This document shows, in pieces, positions 10,576-24,500 of a stretch of DNA of 25,000 nucleotides. The position numbers and the translations under genes were made by a program. The DNA lies in NCBI GenBank assembly GCA_002104895.1, contig MCFG01000125.1:32501-57500 (forward strand). The letters are read 5' to 3'. Each line of letters begins with the position of its first letter. Positions within the stretch are counted from its first letter, which is position 1. The stretch comes from Anaeromyces robustus. Lineage: Eukaryota; Neocallimastigomycota; Neocallimastigomycetes; Neocallimastigales; Neocallimastigaceae. Under the pieces are notes generated by a model, which did not search any database, had not been told where the DNA came from, and worked only from the letters and a program-made list of their open reading frames with translations.

Positions 10576-11115
10576 GTTATCCACTTGCATAATCCATTTT
10601 TTTTTATTTTTACAAAAAATAAAAATTAAAAATTAAAAATAAAAAATACAATGACTAATGCTTTTTTACCAATAAAATAAAAAAATTCTTTTGTTTTAAT
10701 TACTTTTTTCATTTAAGCATCAATCATAATTAAAAAAAAAAAAAAAAAAAAAAATGAATAATCATAAATTAATTATAAAATAATAAATAATAAATAAATG
10801 ATATAATGAATTAAATAAATCATAATACACTAATAAAAATTAATTAAAAGTTAATGTTGTGTTGTTAATAATAACAATTGAACAATTGATAATAATAACG
10901 AAAAAAAAAATAAGAAAAAAAAAGAAAAATAAAAATACATAAATTATATTAATGGTATAATTATCTTTTAAAATAAATAATTATCTATAGAAAAGTTAAA
11001 TATTATGCATTAAGAAAAAAAAAAAAAAGTTATTATTATCAAATTATTAAAAAATTTATAAACAATACCAAATAGTTAATTTATAATGTATATAATATTA
11101 AAACTAATATCATTG

Positions 11116-11118
11116 AAT

Positions 11119-11173
<55 letters not shown>

Positions 11174-11220
11174 TTCATTCATTCATTCATTCATTCATTT
11201 ATTTATATATTTATTTATTA
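11116..11220. repeat. (TTTA)n with an internal (TTCA)n block
   Basis: TTTA units run from 11116 to about 11171, switch to seven TTCA-type units to about 11199, then return to TTTA. A point change has evidently been amplified within the array. Confidence 0.9.
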
Positions 11221-11678
11221 ATACATTTTTAATTAACTAAAATATTTTTGATATTAACTTGATATGGAAATTTTTCTTTTTTTTTTAAATATATCAAAAA
11301 TTAAAATAAACTTGAATAAAATATATATAAAAGTAATATATAACATATCAATCAATCTTAAAGTTTTAATGGTTTAGATTTAACAAAATATATATTTATA
11401 GGAATCATATATTATAGATTTTAACGTAAAAGTATCAATATGATCATGTCAAAAAGTAGATAGATAGATAGATAAAAAAAAACAATTTTAAATATAAAAC
11501 TACCAAAAAAAAAAAAAAGAAATTAAAGTATTAAAGCATTGATTAAATCTATTAATATAATAAGATCATAAAAATAAAAAAGTTAATCAACCTACTAACA
11601 AATAAAATTTAATTACAACTTAAAATGTCTTAATTAATTTCATAAATTATATTGGTAAAATTTTTTCTTTTATAGATT

Positions 11679-11707
11679 AATAATACCTTTTTTAAAAAGG
11701 TATTATT
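11679..11707. other. 29-nt near-perfect palindrome (14-bp arms, 1-nt loop)
   Basis: AATAATACCTTTTT (11679-11692), T, AAAAAGGTATTATT (11694-11707). The CC/GG pairs are uncommon in this stretch. A function as a transcript-end hairpin or protein site is possible but not shown. Confidence 0.5.
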
Positions 11708-11937
11708 CAAAAATTTATTACACAAAAAAAAAAAAAACTTTTTTTTTATAGTTAACATATTATTATATTTATACAGAAAATCAAATTCTAATTATCATAG
11801 AAAGCAAAAAAGAAATATTCATTACATTAAAAATTTTTATAAATAAAATGCATTTACGCCAATCGAATATAATTGGGGTATTACATATAATTATTAATAT
11901 TTTACACTTTATTATATACGATATACATTTATATATT

Positions 11938-11973
<36 letters not shown>

Positions 11974-13496
11974 TTATTGTACAATGTTATTACATTTATT
12001 ATGCTTTTTATAATTATGTCTATATATGTATATAATAATTATTATTTATTTCTTGTATTATGAAAACAATAATATTCTAACCATTGAATATTATATAATA
12101 ATAATAATTATTTAATTATATACAGTGAATGGAATAAACTCTTACAACATAATACTATAGTTACATAAAAAAAAAAAAGCGTTAAAAAAGCATTATAATA
12201 CAATAGATTCTCTTACATGATAAAAAGTGTTTTATTATAATAAAACTATTTAAAAAAAAAGTATTAGAATTTATATAATATATTTTATATACTAATAATA
12301 AAAAAAAATACGTATATAAAATTTGTTATAATTTATTTAATTTATATTGATTATTTTTTTTAAAAAAAAAAAAAAACTGGAATATAAAATTTAGAATAAT
12401 GAAAAATATGATATATATAGTAATGTAATTCAATTTCTATAAAATGTATTATTGTCTTTTTAAACATGACTATTTAAAAGGACAGTGATGATATAATAAA
12501 TAAATTTAATAATTTTAGTGTATATGCATTATTATTATTATTATTTTTTATTAAAATAAAAAATTTTAAATATATATTGATGATATTCGTCTTCATTGAT
12601 ATTTAATACTCTAATAAAAAAAAAGTAAATAAATTATATTTTGTTTTTCATTGAATTGTTTTTTTTTTTATTATAAAATCTAATACTATTTAGATCATCA
12701 TATCTTTTAATCTTTTAAGTTTGCTTTATTATAATTGTATTTTATTTTTTTTTTTATAATAATATAAAAATTATGTATATATATATAATATTTTATTCTA
12801 TTTCATTTTATTTTATTTAATTTTTTTTTTTTTTTTTTTTTTTTTGTGTAACTTGATATAAATTTTCATAAATATTGTAATATGTAATACCTGTCAAACT
12901 TAATAATAATAATAAAAAAAAGTAAAGATATGAAAAGAAAAAAAGAAAAAATTAATAACTTTATTTTATTTAATGTATATAATATATAAAAAAATTTATT
13001 TTATTTACTTTTATTTAATGTGCAAATTATACAAAATAAAATATAAAAATTTATTTTAAAAATTTTATTATACATTCTTATTATTTATTTTTTTTATTTA
13101 TTTTATAAACAAAAAATTTATATATTGTTTAATCCTATTCAATTTCAATAGGATTCATATATATATTATATAAATAATAAATATTTATTTTTTTTTTTTT
13201 TTTTATTTTGTTTTGCTTTTTTTTTTTTTTTTATTGTTTTTTCATTGTTTTTTATTTCTTATTTTTATTTTACTTTTTCTTTCTATTCAAATAGCATTAT
13301 TCTTTTTTTTCCCCTTTAAAAAAAAAAAAATAAAATGTTTATTTTCCTTCTTATTATCACTATACTACGATAATTATTCGTATGTATATCGTAATGTTAT
13401 TTATTAATATATATATATATAAATATATATATTTATTTATTTTGTAATATTAAATTTTTGATTTTAATTTTTTATGAGAATTTTGTTTTTGTTTAT

Positions 13497-14730
13497 TTAA
13501 AAATTTGGTAAAGCACGACGAGCAGCATTACGAACTAATTCTGGAAGAGCTGGATGAATGTAAATAGTACGTAACATATCATCAACAGTAGCTCCAAATT
13601 GAAGGAAAGCAATACACTATATATATATATATATATTTTTTTTTTATAAAAAAAAGTTAAAATTTTAAAATAAAAAATAATAATAATAATAATAAAAAAT
13701 ATAAAATAAATATTATATCGTTTATATAAATAATTATAATATAAATAAAAAAAATATATATATATTTTTTTAAAATATACACTATATATATTATATCTCT
13801 ATACTTTTATTTCTATTTAACTATTTTTTTATTTCTTTCTTTCTTTCTTATTTCTATTTCTATTTCTATTTCTTTTTCTATATATATATATTATAAATAT
13901 AAATATAAATATAGATATAGATATTTACCATATGAATCATATTACTAGCTTCAACACCAATAATATGAGCACCAATTAATTTTCTAGAAGTACGTTCAAA
14001 TATTAATTTAACAAAACCATCCTTTGAACGAAGTGCATCACCCATAGCAGAATTTTTATATGGGCAAAGACCAATAACATAATCAATACCTTTAGCCTTT
14101 GCTTGTTGTTCAGTTAAACCAACACCACCAATTTGTGGATTAGTAAAAATGGCATGTGGAACTGGTGGATAATCAATTGGTTTAATTTCGATACCTTTTG
14201 GTGCTTCTTCAAAAACAGTACGGAAAGCATATTCTCCTTCAAAGTTTGCAGAATGACGGAATAAATTTCTACCAATAATATCACCCCATGACCAAATATG
14301 TGGAACATTAGTTCTTAAATAGTCATCAACCTTAATATAACCACGACTATCAAGTTCAATATTAGCATTTTTAACTTCTAAAACATCGGTATTTGGAGTG
14401 ACACCAGTAGCAACAAATAAACCTTCACCTTCATAAACTTTTTCTTCACCATTTTCAGTAACATAAACCTTGAAAATTTCATTATTATATTCAACTTTAT
14501 TAAAACTGACCTTGAAATGACAATCAAACATTTGAGTGAAGATTTTAGTAAATTCTTCTTGAACTTGAATATCTTCATTCTTTACAAATCCACTACGAAC
14601 GAGGAATGTAACTTGAGATCCAGTTTTACCTAAACTATTTTTTATAATAAATTCATATGAATAAATATATATATATGGAATAATTAAAAATAAAAAATAT
14701 AATATATATATATTGAATATATTAATAAAA

Positions 14731-14761
<31 letters not shown>

Positions 14762-16063
14762 GTAATAATAATAATAATAATAATAGATAATAGATAATAA
14801 TTGAATAAACTTACTAGTAACCTAATTCAGTAGCAATGTAACCACCACCAATAATAATAACTCTTTTGTAAGTTTTTTCACAACGAAGTACTTCAGTAGA
14901 AGTCATATATGGAGTACCTTCTAAACCTGGAATTTTTGGAATAATTGGTCTAGCACCAGCAACAACAAAAATTTTTTTACCAGTAATTAAAGCATCATCG
15001 TCAGAATTAACACCTTCTTTATTTCTAATACGAAGAGTATGATCATCAACAAAAGCACATTCTTTTTTAATATGAGTAATATTTGGATGTTTTTCATACA
15101 TTGGATCAATAGAAGCTGATTCACCATCAACGTAAGTAGTAACATAGTTAACTAATTTTGCCTTGTCAATGGTAACATCATTAACATTTGGAACAGTGAT
15201 ATCATAAGTTTTAGCATGTTCAATTTCGTTAATAACATCAGCTGGATGAATTAACTTTTATTTTTTTATTTGTTTTTTTTTTATTTGTTTTTATTTTTGT
15301 TAAATTTAATTAATTTAATTTATAAAAAATATTTATAGGAATATTTTAATAAAAAATATGATATGATATATTTAATAATGTTTTAATTATTATATTAAAT
15401 AAAGAAAGGTATAAAATTCAATTTTTTTTTTTTTTTTTTTAAAAAAAAACCATTCTTCATTTATATCCTCGAATATATATTTCATTTATTTATATTTTTA
15501 ACAATAATTTTCCATTCTTTATAATGTTTTTATCTATCTTTTGATATTTATTTTTTTCTTTTTTAAAAAACTTTATTATAAGTCTAATTTATATACGTAC
15601 AATATGTACATATATAAATTAGACTTTTAATAATAATAATCTTTTTTTTTTTATTACTTTGAAATTAAAACTGAACTCAAACTAATTACTTTAACAATTT
15701 TGTATTCGATTTCAATATTATAGAAAAAATTTTTTTTATTATTTTATTTATTATCTATTATATTAAACTTACCATTTTAGAAGGAATACAACCTCTATTT
15801 AAACAAGTACCTCCAAGGGGTCCCTTTTATAAAAATAATAAATAATAAATATTTTTTAATATAAACTTCATTTATATATATTGATTTTTTTTTTTTCTTC
15901 ATAATAATTTCTAATAATATTTATTTAAAAAAAAAAAAAATAAATAAATTACCTTTTCAATAATGGCAACTTTATTACCTAAATTAGCGGCTGGTCTAGT
16001 AATTTTACTACCAGAACCGGAACCAATAACAATAACATCAAATTCAGTTGGAAGAGGGGCCAT
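13497..16063 (-). CDS. FAD-dependent NAD(P) disulfide oxidoreductase (dihydrolipoamide dehydrogenase / mycothione-reductase-like), 475 aa, 5 exons
   Basis: Class I flavoprotein disulfide reductase, moving electrons between NAD(P)H and a disulfide substrate through FAD and a redox Cys pair. Exons on the minus strand: 16063-15953, 15823-15773, 15254-14815, 14634-13929, 13616-13497. All junctions are GT-AG and the frame closes at TAA. FAD-binding VIGSGSGSK is at 12-20. The active-site disulfide is GGTCLNRGCIPSKM (Cys44, Cys49). NAD(P)-binding IIIGGGYIATE is at 187-197, the second FAD motif is PHIWSWGD (Asp319), and the catalytic pair is in IHPALPE (His457, Glu462). The loop after the second Rossmann strand reads VTFLVRSG. 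The Arg and the lack of the Glu typical of NAD-specific enzymes hint at NADPH use (inference). CLNRGC rather than CVNVGC argues against classical glutathione reductase. No N-terminal targeting peptide is visible, so it is probably cytosolic. The substrate is unresolved. Confidence 0.93.
15573..15633. other. 28-bp-stem hairpin inside intron 2 of the reductase gene
   Basis: The left arm 15573-15600 pairs with the right arm 15606-15633 at 26 of 28 positions, around the loop AATAT. The core AAGTCTAATTTATATA (15580-15595) has an exact reverse complement at 15611-15626. It lies in the largest intron of this gene (15255-15772). It could be a tiny foldback element or a structural element of the intron. 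No flanking target duplication is obvious. Confidence 0.7.
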
Positions 16064-16600
16064 TGTTTTTTATTATTTTTTTTTTTTTCTTATCAAATAG
16101 TTATTATATTATATTTTAGGTTGATATTTGAAGAAAAAAAAAAAAAGAAAAGAAAAAAAAATTTTTTTTAATTTATATATACCAAGTTTAAATAATTTTT
16201 ATATACATTAAAAAAATATATTAATTATTTTTTTAAATATTATGTATTTAATTAAAAAAAACAAATTTTAATTTTATATTTATATTGATTTTTCAGTTAA
16301 CATTTTTACCCCATCATGGATAATTAAATTATAAAAAAAAAAAAAAAAAAAAAAATCACATCATAAATTATAGAAAGGTTAGATGAAAATTTTATATTTA
16401 ATGGCTTTTTATGTTACATTAGATCATATTATTCTTTTAGTTTAAAATATATATATAAAATATAAAATAACTCATATTGATTTTTATTTTTGATATAGTT
16501 TAAAATTATTGAAAAAGTTTAATATTATTAAAAAAAAAAAAAAAAAGTAAATAGTTAAAAATAATAAGAAATAATAAATAAAAAAAAAATAAACTACTTG

Positions 16601-16615
16601 AATGGATGATCCATT
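16601..16615. promoter_or_regulatory. palindrome AATGGATGATCCATT upstream of the reductase
   Basis: The arms AATGGAT and ATCCATT are perfect, with a single central G, about 540 bases upstream of the reductase ATG. The dyad shape and relatively high GC could suit a dimeric regulator. Nothing else supports that role. Confidence 0.25.
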
Positions 16616-16944
16616 TTAGTAAAAAAAATATGTGTATGTATATAAAAACAAACTTTCCTATAATAATAAAAAGTTTAATCATAAAAAAAAATATTAATAA
16701 ACATGATTTAATAGTTTCAGACTTCTTTTTTTCGTATATAAAATATGAAAAAAAAAAAAGATAATAAAAAAAGATGTATGATATTAAATAAAAAAAATAT
16801 GCTTTTTTTTTTTATTATTATTATTTAAAAAATTGTGGCTAAAATTTATTTTATTATTATAATTAATTAAATTTATAATTAAAATATTATATTTAATAAT
16901 TTTGACATATTATTTATGTCTTATAAATTATGGCGTATAAATTA

Positions 16945-16974
16945 ATCAGCCATTAATTTATCAGCCATTATTTT
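16945..16974. repeat. tandem pair of a 15-nt unit, ATCAGCCATTAATTT
   Basis: Two adjacent copies (16945-16959 and 16960-16974) differ at one base. They sit in a local island with TGGCGTA just upstream, about 220 bases beyond the TRIP4 stop and 880 upstream of the reductase start. A paired protein-binding site is conceivable. Confidence 0.45.
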
Positions 16975-17032
16975 CGTATTTATAAACTTCTATTTAAATA
17001 AAATGTTTTATTATAATATTCTATTTAATTTC

Positions 17033-17095
<63 letters not shown>

Positions 17096-17098
17096 TTA
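17033..17098. repeat. (TTA)n grading into (TTTA)n
   Basis: Trinucleotide TTA units change to tetranucleotide TTTA units near 17068. The tract lies just past the TRIP4 stop codon and so is probably in its 3' UTR or flank. Confidence 0.85.
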
Positions 17099-17193
17099 TA
17101 TATAAATGTTTTTTTTTCTTTTGATATAATATGAATATGATGATGATAATAATCTAAAATATATATGAATTTTTTTTTTTTTATTTAATTCTA

Positions 17194-20689
<3,496 letters not shown>

Positions 20690-20850
20690 TTTTCTTTATA
20701 TTATATGTTATTTTATTTTTTAATTGTATTAATGATTTTTAATTTCTTTTATACATATATATTATTTATTTTTTTGAATTTGTAATAAAAATATAAATGA
20801 AATATAAAAAAAGAAATAAAAAGTTAGTTATTTGACTTTTCTATAATAAT

Positions 20851-20887
<37 letters not shown>

Positions 20888-21550
20888 AAATTTCAAATTA
20901 CATTTTATAAAATAATTTTCAAATTTTAAAAAATAAATTATGGTATATATATATAATTTTTATATTTTATTTATTTTTTATATAATCTTGTGTAATAATA
21001 AAATATTCAATAGTTTATATTAATGAAATTGTAATAAGATTTTTTTTTTTCTTCTTTTCTATGTATATATTATTATTTTTTATAAAAAAGAAGCAAAAGT
21101 ATTATCAATTTTTTTTTTTTTTTTTTTGGAAAAATAATCATCAAATTAATTTTTAAACTTTAATATCTATAAGATTGTGTGTGTATACATTATTGGTGTA
21201 TATTTTATAAATGTATTACAATTACAATAGATTTATTGATTACTACAATAAAATCAGTAAAAAAAATACATTAATATTTTTATATATATATTTTATTTTT
21301 ATTTTATAAACAAAAGCTCATTTTAAAATCCAGCCTTTTTATTTAAATATACAAGTATATTTAAATAAAATTAAGTAGTTTTAATTTCAATTTTTATATA
21401 AAATAAAGAAATATCAGCAATTATTATTCAGTAATTATTATTCCATTGAATAAATATAAACAATATTTATTAAAATTTTACAAAAGAAATATCTCCATTA
21501 ATTTTTTTTTTTTTTTATTAAAAATAAGAATTATAATTTATTAACCGAAC
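20690..21550. promoter_or_regulatory. divergent intergenic region between TRIP4 and HBS1 (candidate bidirectional promoter)
   Basis: The start codons of TRIP4 (minus, 20689) and HBS1 (plus, 21551) are 861 bases apart. The region contains an A32 tract (20855-20886), T-runs near 21040 and 21110, GTGTGTGTATAC near 21177-21188 followed by ATTGG (a CCAAT word on the other strand), and a 34-nt palindrome at 21337-21370. The HBS1 ATG has A at -3 in CCGAACATG. TATA-like words are everywhere and uninformative. Confidence 0.55.
21337..21370. promoter_or_regulatory. 34-nt perfect palindrome (16-bp arms) in the TRIP4-HBS1 promoter region
   Basis: TTTTATTTAAATATAC (21337-21352), loop AA, then its exact reverse complement (21355-21370). 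It is 180 bases upstream of the HBS1 ATG. It could act as a cruciform, a regulator-binding dyad or a nucleosome-free element. Its pure A/T makeup, apart from one C/G pair, lowers its significance. Confidence 0.45.
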
Positions 21551-24500
21551 ATGTCTAGACATAGAAACATTAGAAATATCGATTATAGTGGTACGTATGA
21601 ATAAATAATAATATATTATATAAATTAATTTGTAATTTTGAAAAAGATTATTCACATATATAAAATTTATGAATAACATTTATTCAAATTTTATATGAAA
21701 TTTGAAATTAAAATTTAAATTAAAATTTCTATTTTTATTTTTATTGTTAATATTATTTAATACTATATACTTGTATAATATAAAACATTTTATCAACATC
21801 TATTAATTATATTTAATGATTTCAATATATTTTTCGATACTTATATACTACATTTTTTTAATTTTCAATATTTTAATGTTAAATTCATATTTTATCAATA
21901 TCAGATTATTTATATGATGATGACTATGAAGACGATTATGATGACTATGATGATGACTATGACGAAAATGAAGACGATGATGATTATTATGATGATGATG
22001 GTTAATATTGAAGAATTTATTTTTTTTCTTTAAAATAAAAAAATTAAAATAAAATAAAAAAATTCAGAACAATAAAATATGAGACATTCAGTTTTAACTT
22101 TTTTTTTTTTTTTAATTTTATTATAAAATATAATTGTTATAATTTAATAACTTTATACCTGCAAATTTTTTTTTTTTCTATTTTTAATATAAAAAGACAA
22201 CTATGATGACTATGATGAAGTTGCTGTAAAGCCAGGAAAAAATAATAATAAAGGAACTGCGGGTGCGACAAAAAAACTTGAAAAATTAAATGTTAAAGGT
22301 TATTTATTGGAATAATAATTTATAATTTTTTGAAATTTCAATTTAGAAGTATAACAAAGAATTTTTAAATTTAATATTTATATATATATATATATAATAT
22401 ATATTTAATATTCATTGTAAATATAATAGATAGTAAAAAAGTATATACTTTGGATCAATTTCAAGAAATGTCAAAAAATAAATCAGGTATAATAACATAT
22501 ACATTATTTTTTTCTTTTTTTTTTTTTTTTTTTTTTTTTCTTTTTATAAAAAGGAAAAAAGAAAACTATTAATATATCAATATATATTTATTTATTAGTT
22601 TATGTTTAACAAATTTTATGTTATTTTTATTATTATTATTATATATAATTTTATTTAATAAATTTGAATAATATATACATGTAAAAAATATTAGCAAGTA
22701 GTACACCACCACCAGTCAATAAAAATAATAATAATCAAGGTTCCTCAAAACCAAAGGTTATCAGTTTAAGTGTTTCTAGTTCAACTGAAATAAAAAGTGA
22801 AGTTTCTAATAGTAAAGAAAGTATAAATAGTCAAGTTAAAAGTTCAGGAGAAACTAAAAAACAAAATATTCCAAAATCTGGAAAGTTACAAGATATTGAA
22901 ATTTTAATGAAAAATGATTCAAATCAATCTGGAAAAGAAAGACTTAATCTTATTGTCGTTGGTATATATATTTTTTTCTATTTTTTTTTTTTTTCTTTTT
23001 TCTTTTTCTTTTTCTTTTTCTTTTTTTTTTTTTTCTTTCTTTCTTTTTTTTTTTTATTTTTTCTTTTCTTTTTATAATAGTATTAAATATTTTAAAATCA
23101 ATCAATATAATTTTTTTTGTTACATTTAAAATTTATAATTAATTTTTCATCGAAAGTATTTAATATATTGTGAAAATATTGTAAAATACAAATACTGTTA
23201 TTTTTATTATTTTTTTTCTAGAAAGTATTGATGTATTGTGAAAATATTGTTACTTTTTATCATTTTTATTTTTCTTTTTTTATTCCTTTACTTTTACTTT
23301 TTCCTTTTATATATATATATATATATATTTATTTATTTATTTTACTAAATTTATTATGGCTACTTTTTTTTTTTTTTTTTTTTTAAAAAAATAAATATTT
23401 GATATTAATTTCAGGACATGTTGATGCTGGTAAGAGTACTTTAATGGGTCATCTTTTAACTTTATTAGGTGATGTCAATGAACGTACTATTCAAAAGTAT
23501 CAAAGAGATGCCGAAAAAATCGGTAAGGGTTCCTTTGCTTATGCTTGGGTTTTAGATGAAACTGAAGAAGAAAGAGACAGGTATTTTAAATAATAATTAT
23601 TACATTCAAATATATTATAATTGATTTAATTTGTATTTATTTATAATATATTGAAATATATATTTATTTATTAATTAATATTAATATTATTTTTTTAATA
23701 TAATATTTTTTTTTAAATGTAATATTATAATAGAGGTGTTACTATGAATGTTGCTATTACTAAATTTGAAACTGAAAAAAGAGAAATTTTCCTTTTAGAT
23801 TCACCAGGTCATAAAGATTTTATTACACATATGATTACTGGTGCTTTCCAAGTAAGCCTTTTTTTTTTTTTTTTTTTTTTTTTCTAAATTATTTATTATT
23901 ATTATTATTATTATGATTATTATTATTATTATTATTAAAATGATTATGGTTATTATTACAGAATATATATATATGTATTATATTTATAAATAATATAAAA
24001 AAATATTATTTTAGATTTTAATTTATTTATTTATTTATTTATTTATTATTATTTTTTTTTTATTTTATATATACAATTTTATTTAATATATAAAAGGCTG
24101 ATGCTGCAATTTTAGTTGTTAATGCTAAAACTGGTGATTTTGAAACTGGTTTTGATTCTGGAGGTCAAACTCGTGAACATACTTTATTAATTAGAAGTCT
24201 TGGTATTCAACAAATTATTGTTGCTGTTAATAAATTAGATACTGTAAGTTACAAATATATTATATAATATAAATCCAATTTTTTTTTTTTTAATATAAAA
24301 TTAATTAATATTTTTATTTTTATTTATTTCAATTTTTTTTTTTTTATTTAATTATTATTTTTATTTTTATTTTTATTTTTATTATGATTTAATTTATAAT
24401 TATATATTAAAAATTAAAATAGATGAATTGGTCAAAAGATAGGTTTGATGAAATTAAGAATAGATTAATTGGTTTCTTAACTTCAACAGCCGGTTTTTCT

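Larger units (their letters stand above)
6246..13496. other. 7.25-kb AT-rich intergenic region, no gene found
   Basis: This lies between the RhoGEF start codon and the reductase stop codon, so it holds the RhoGEF promoter and 5' leader (right of 6245) and the reductase 3' flank. I read both strands and found no conserved protein block, tRNA-like cloverleaf or rRNA. Open frames here are translated microsatellites (Ile/Tyr/Leu/Phe strings). Contents are homopolymers, three large tetranucleotide arrays (8784-9003, 10420-10574, 11116-11220), a short (TAGA)n at about 11455-11474 and hairpins at 7994-8025, 9531-9573 and 11679-11707. The least AT-rich spots are about 6885-6905, 7630-7680 and 9530-9665. 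Confidence 0.6.
16064..17193. other. spacer between TRIP4 3' end and reductase start; holds the reductase promoter
   Basis: Both flanking genes are on the minus strand, so this is the TRIP4 3' flank plus the reductase 5' region. It is mostly A/T. Points of higher complexity are a 15-nt palindrome at 16601-16615, a duplicated ATCAGCCATTA word at 16945-16974, TTACCCCATCATGGATAA near 16307-16324, and (TTA)n/(TTTA)n at 17033-17098. I see no coding sequence or RNA gene. Confidence 0.6.

Noticed and set aside
10342-10590. 82-codon minus-strand frame
   Set aside because: Pure translation of the (AAAT)n microsatellite.
8784-11220. Regularly spaced repeats resembling an array (CRISPR-like)
   Set aside because: They are contiguous tetranucleotide microsatellites without unique spacers, in a eukaryotic genome.
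11848-12063. 71-codon plus-strand open frame beginning MHLRQSNIIGV
   Set aside because: After the first 12 residues it is Ile/Tyr/Leu/Phe translated from (TTTA)n; no family signal and no splice extension that improves it.
13213-13407. 64-codon plus-strand Phe/Leu-rich frame
   Set aside because: T-rich 3' flank of the reductase; no conserved residues.
13497-16063. Calling the flavoprotein glutathione reductase
   Set aside because: The active site is CLNRGC-IPSK, not CVNVGC-VPKK, and the glutathione-binding pattern is not recognisable; a broader family name is safer.
22914-23129. Plus-strand frame of poly-Phe/Ser
   Set aside because: Out-of-frame reading of HBS1 exon 5 running into T-rich intron 5.
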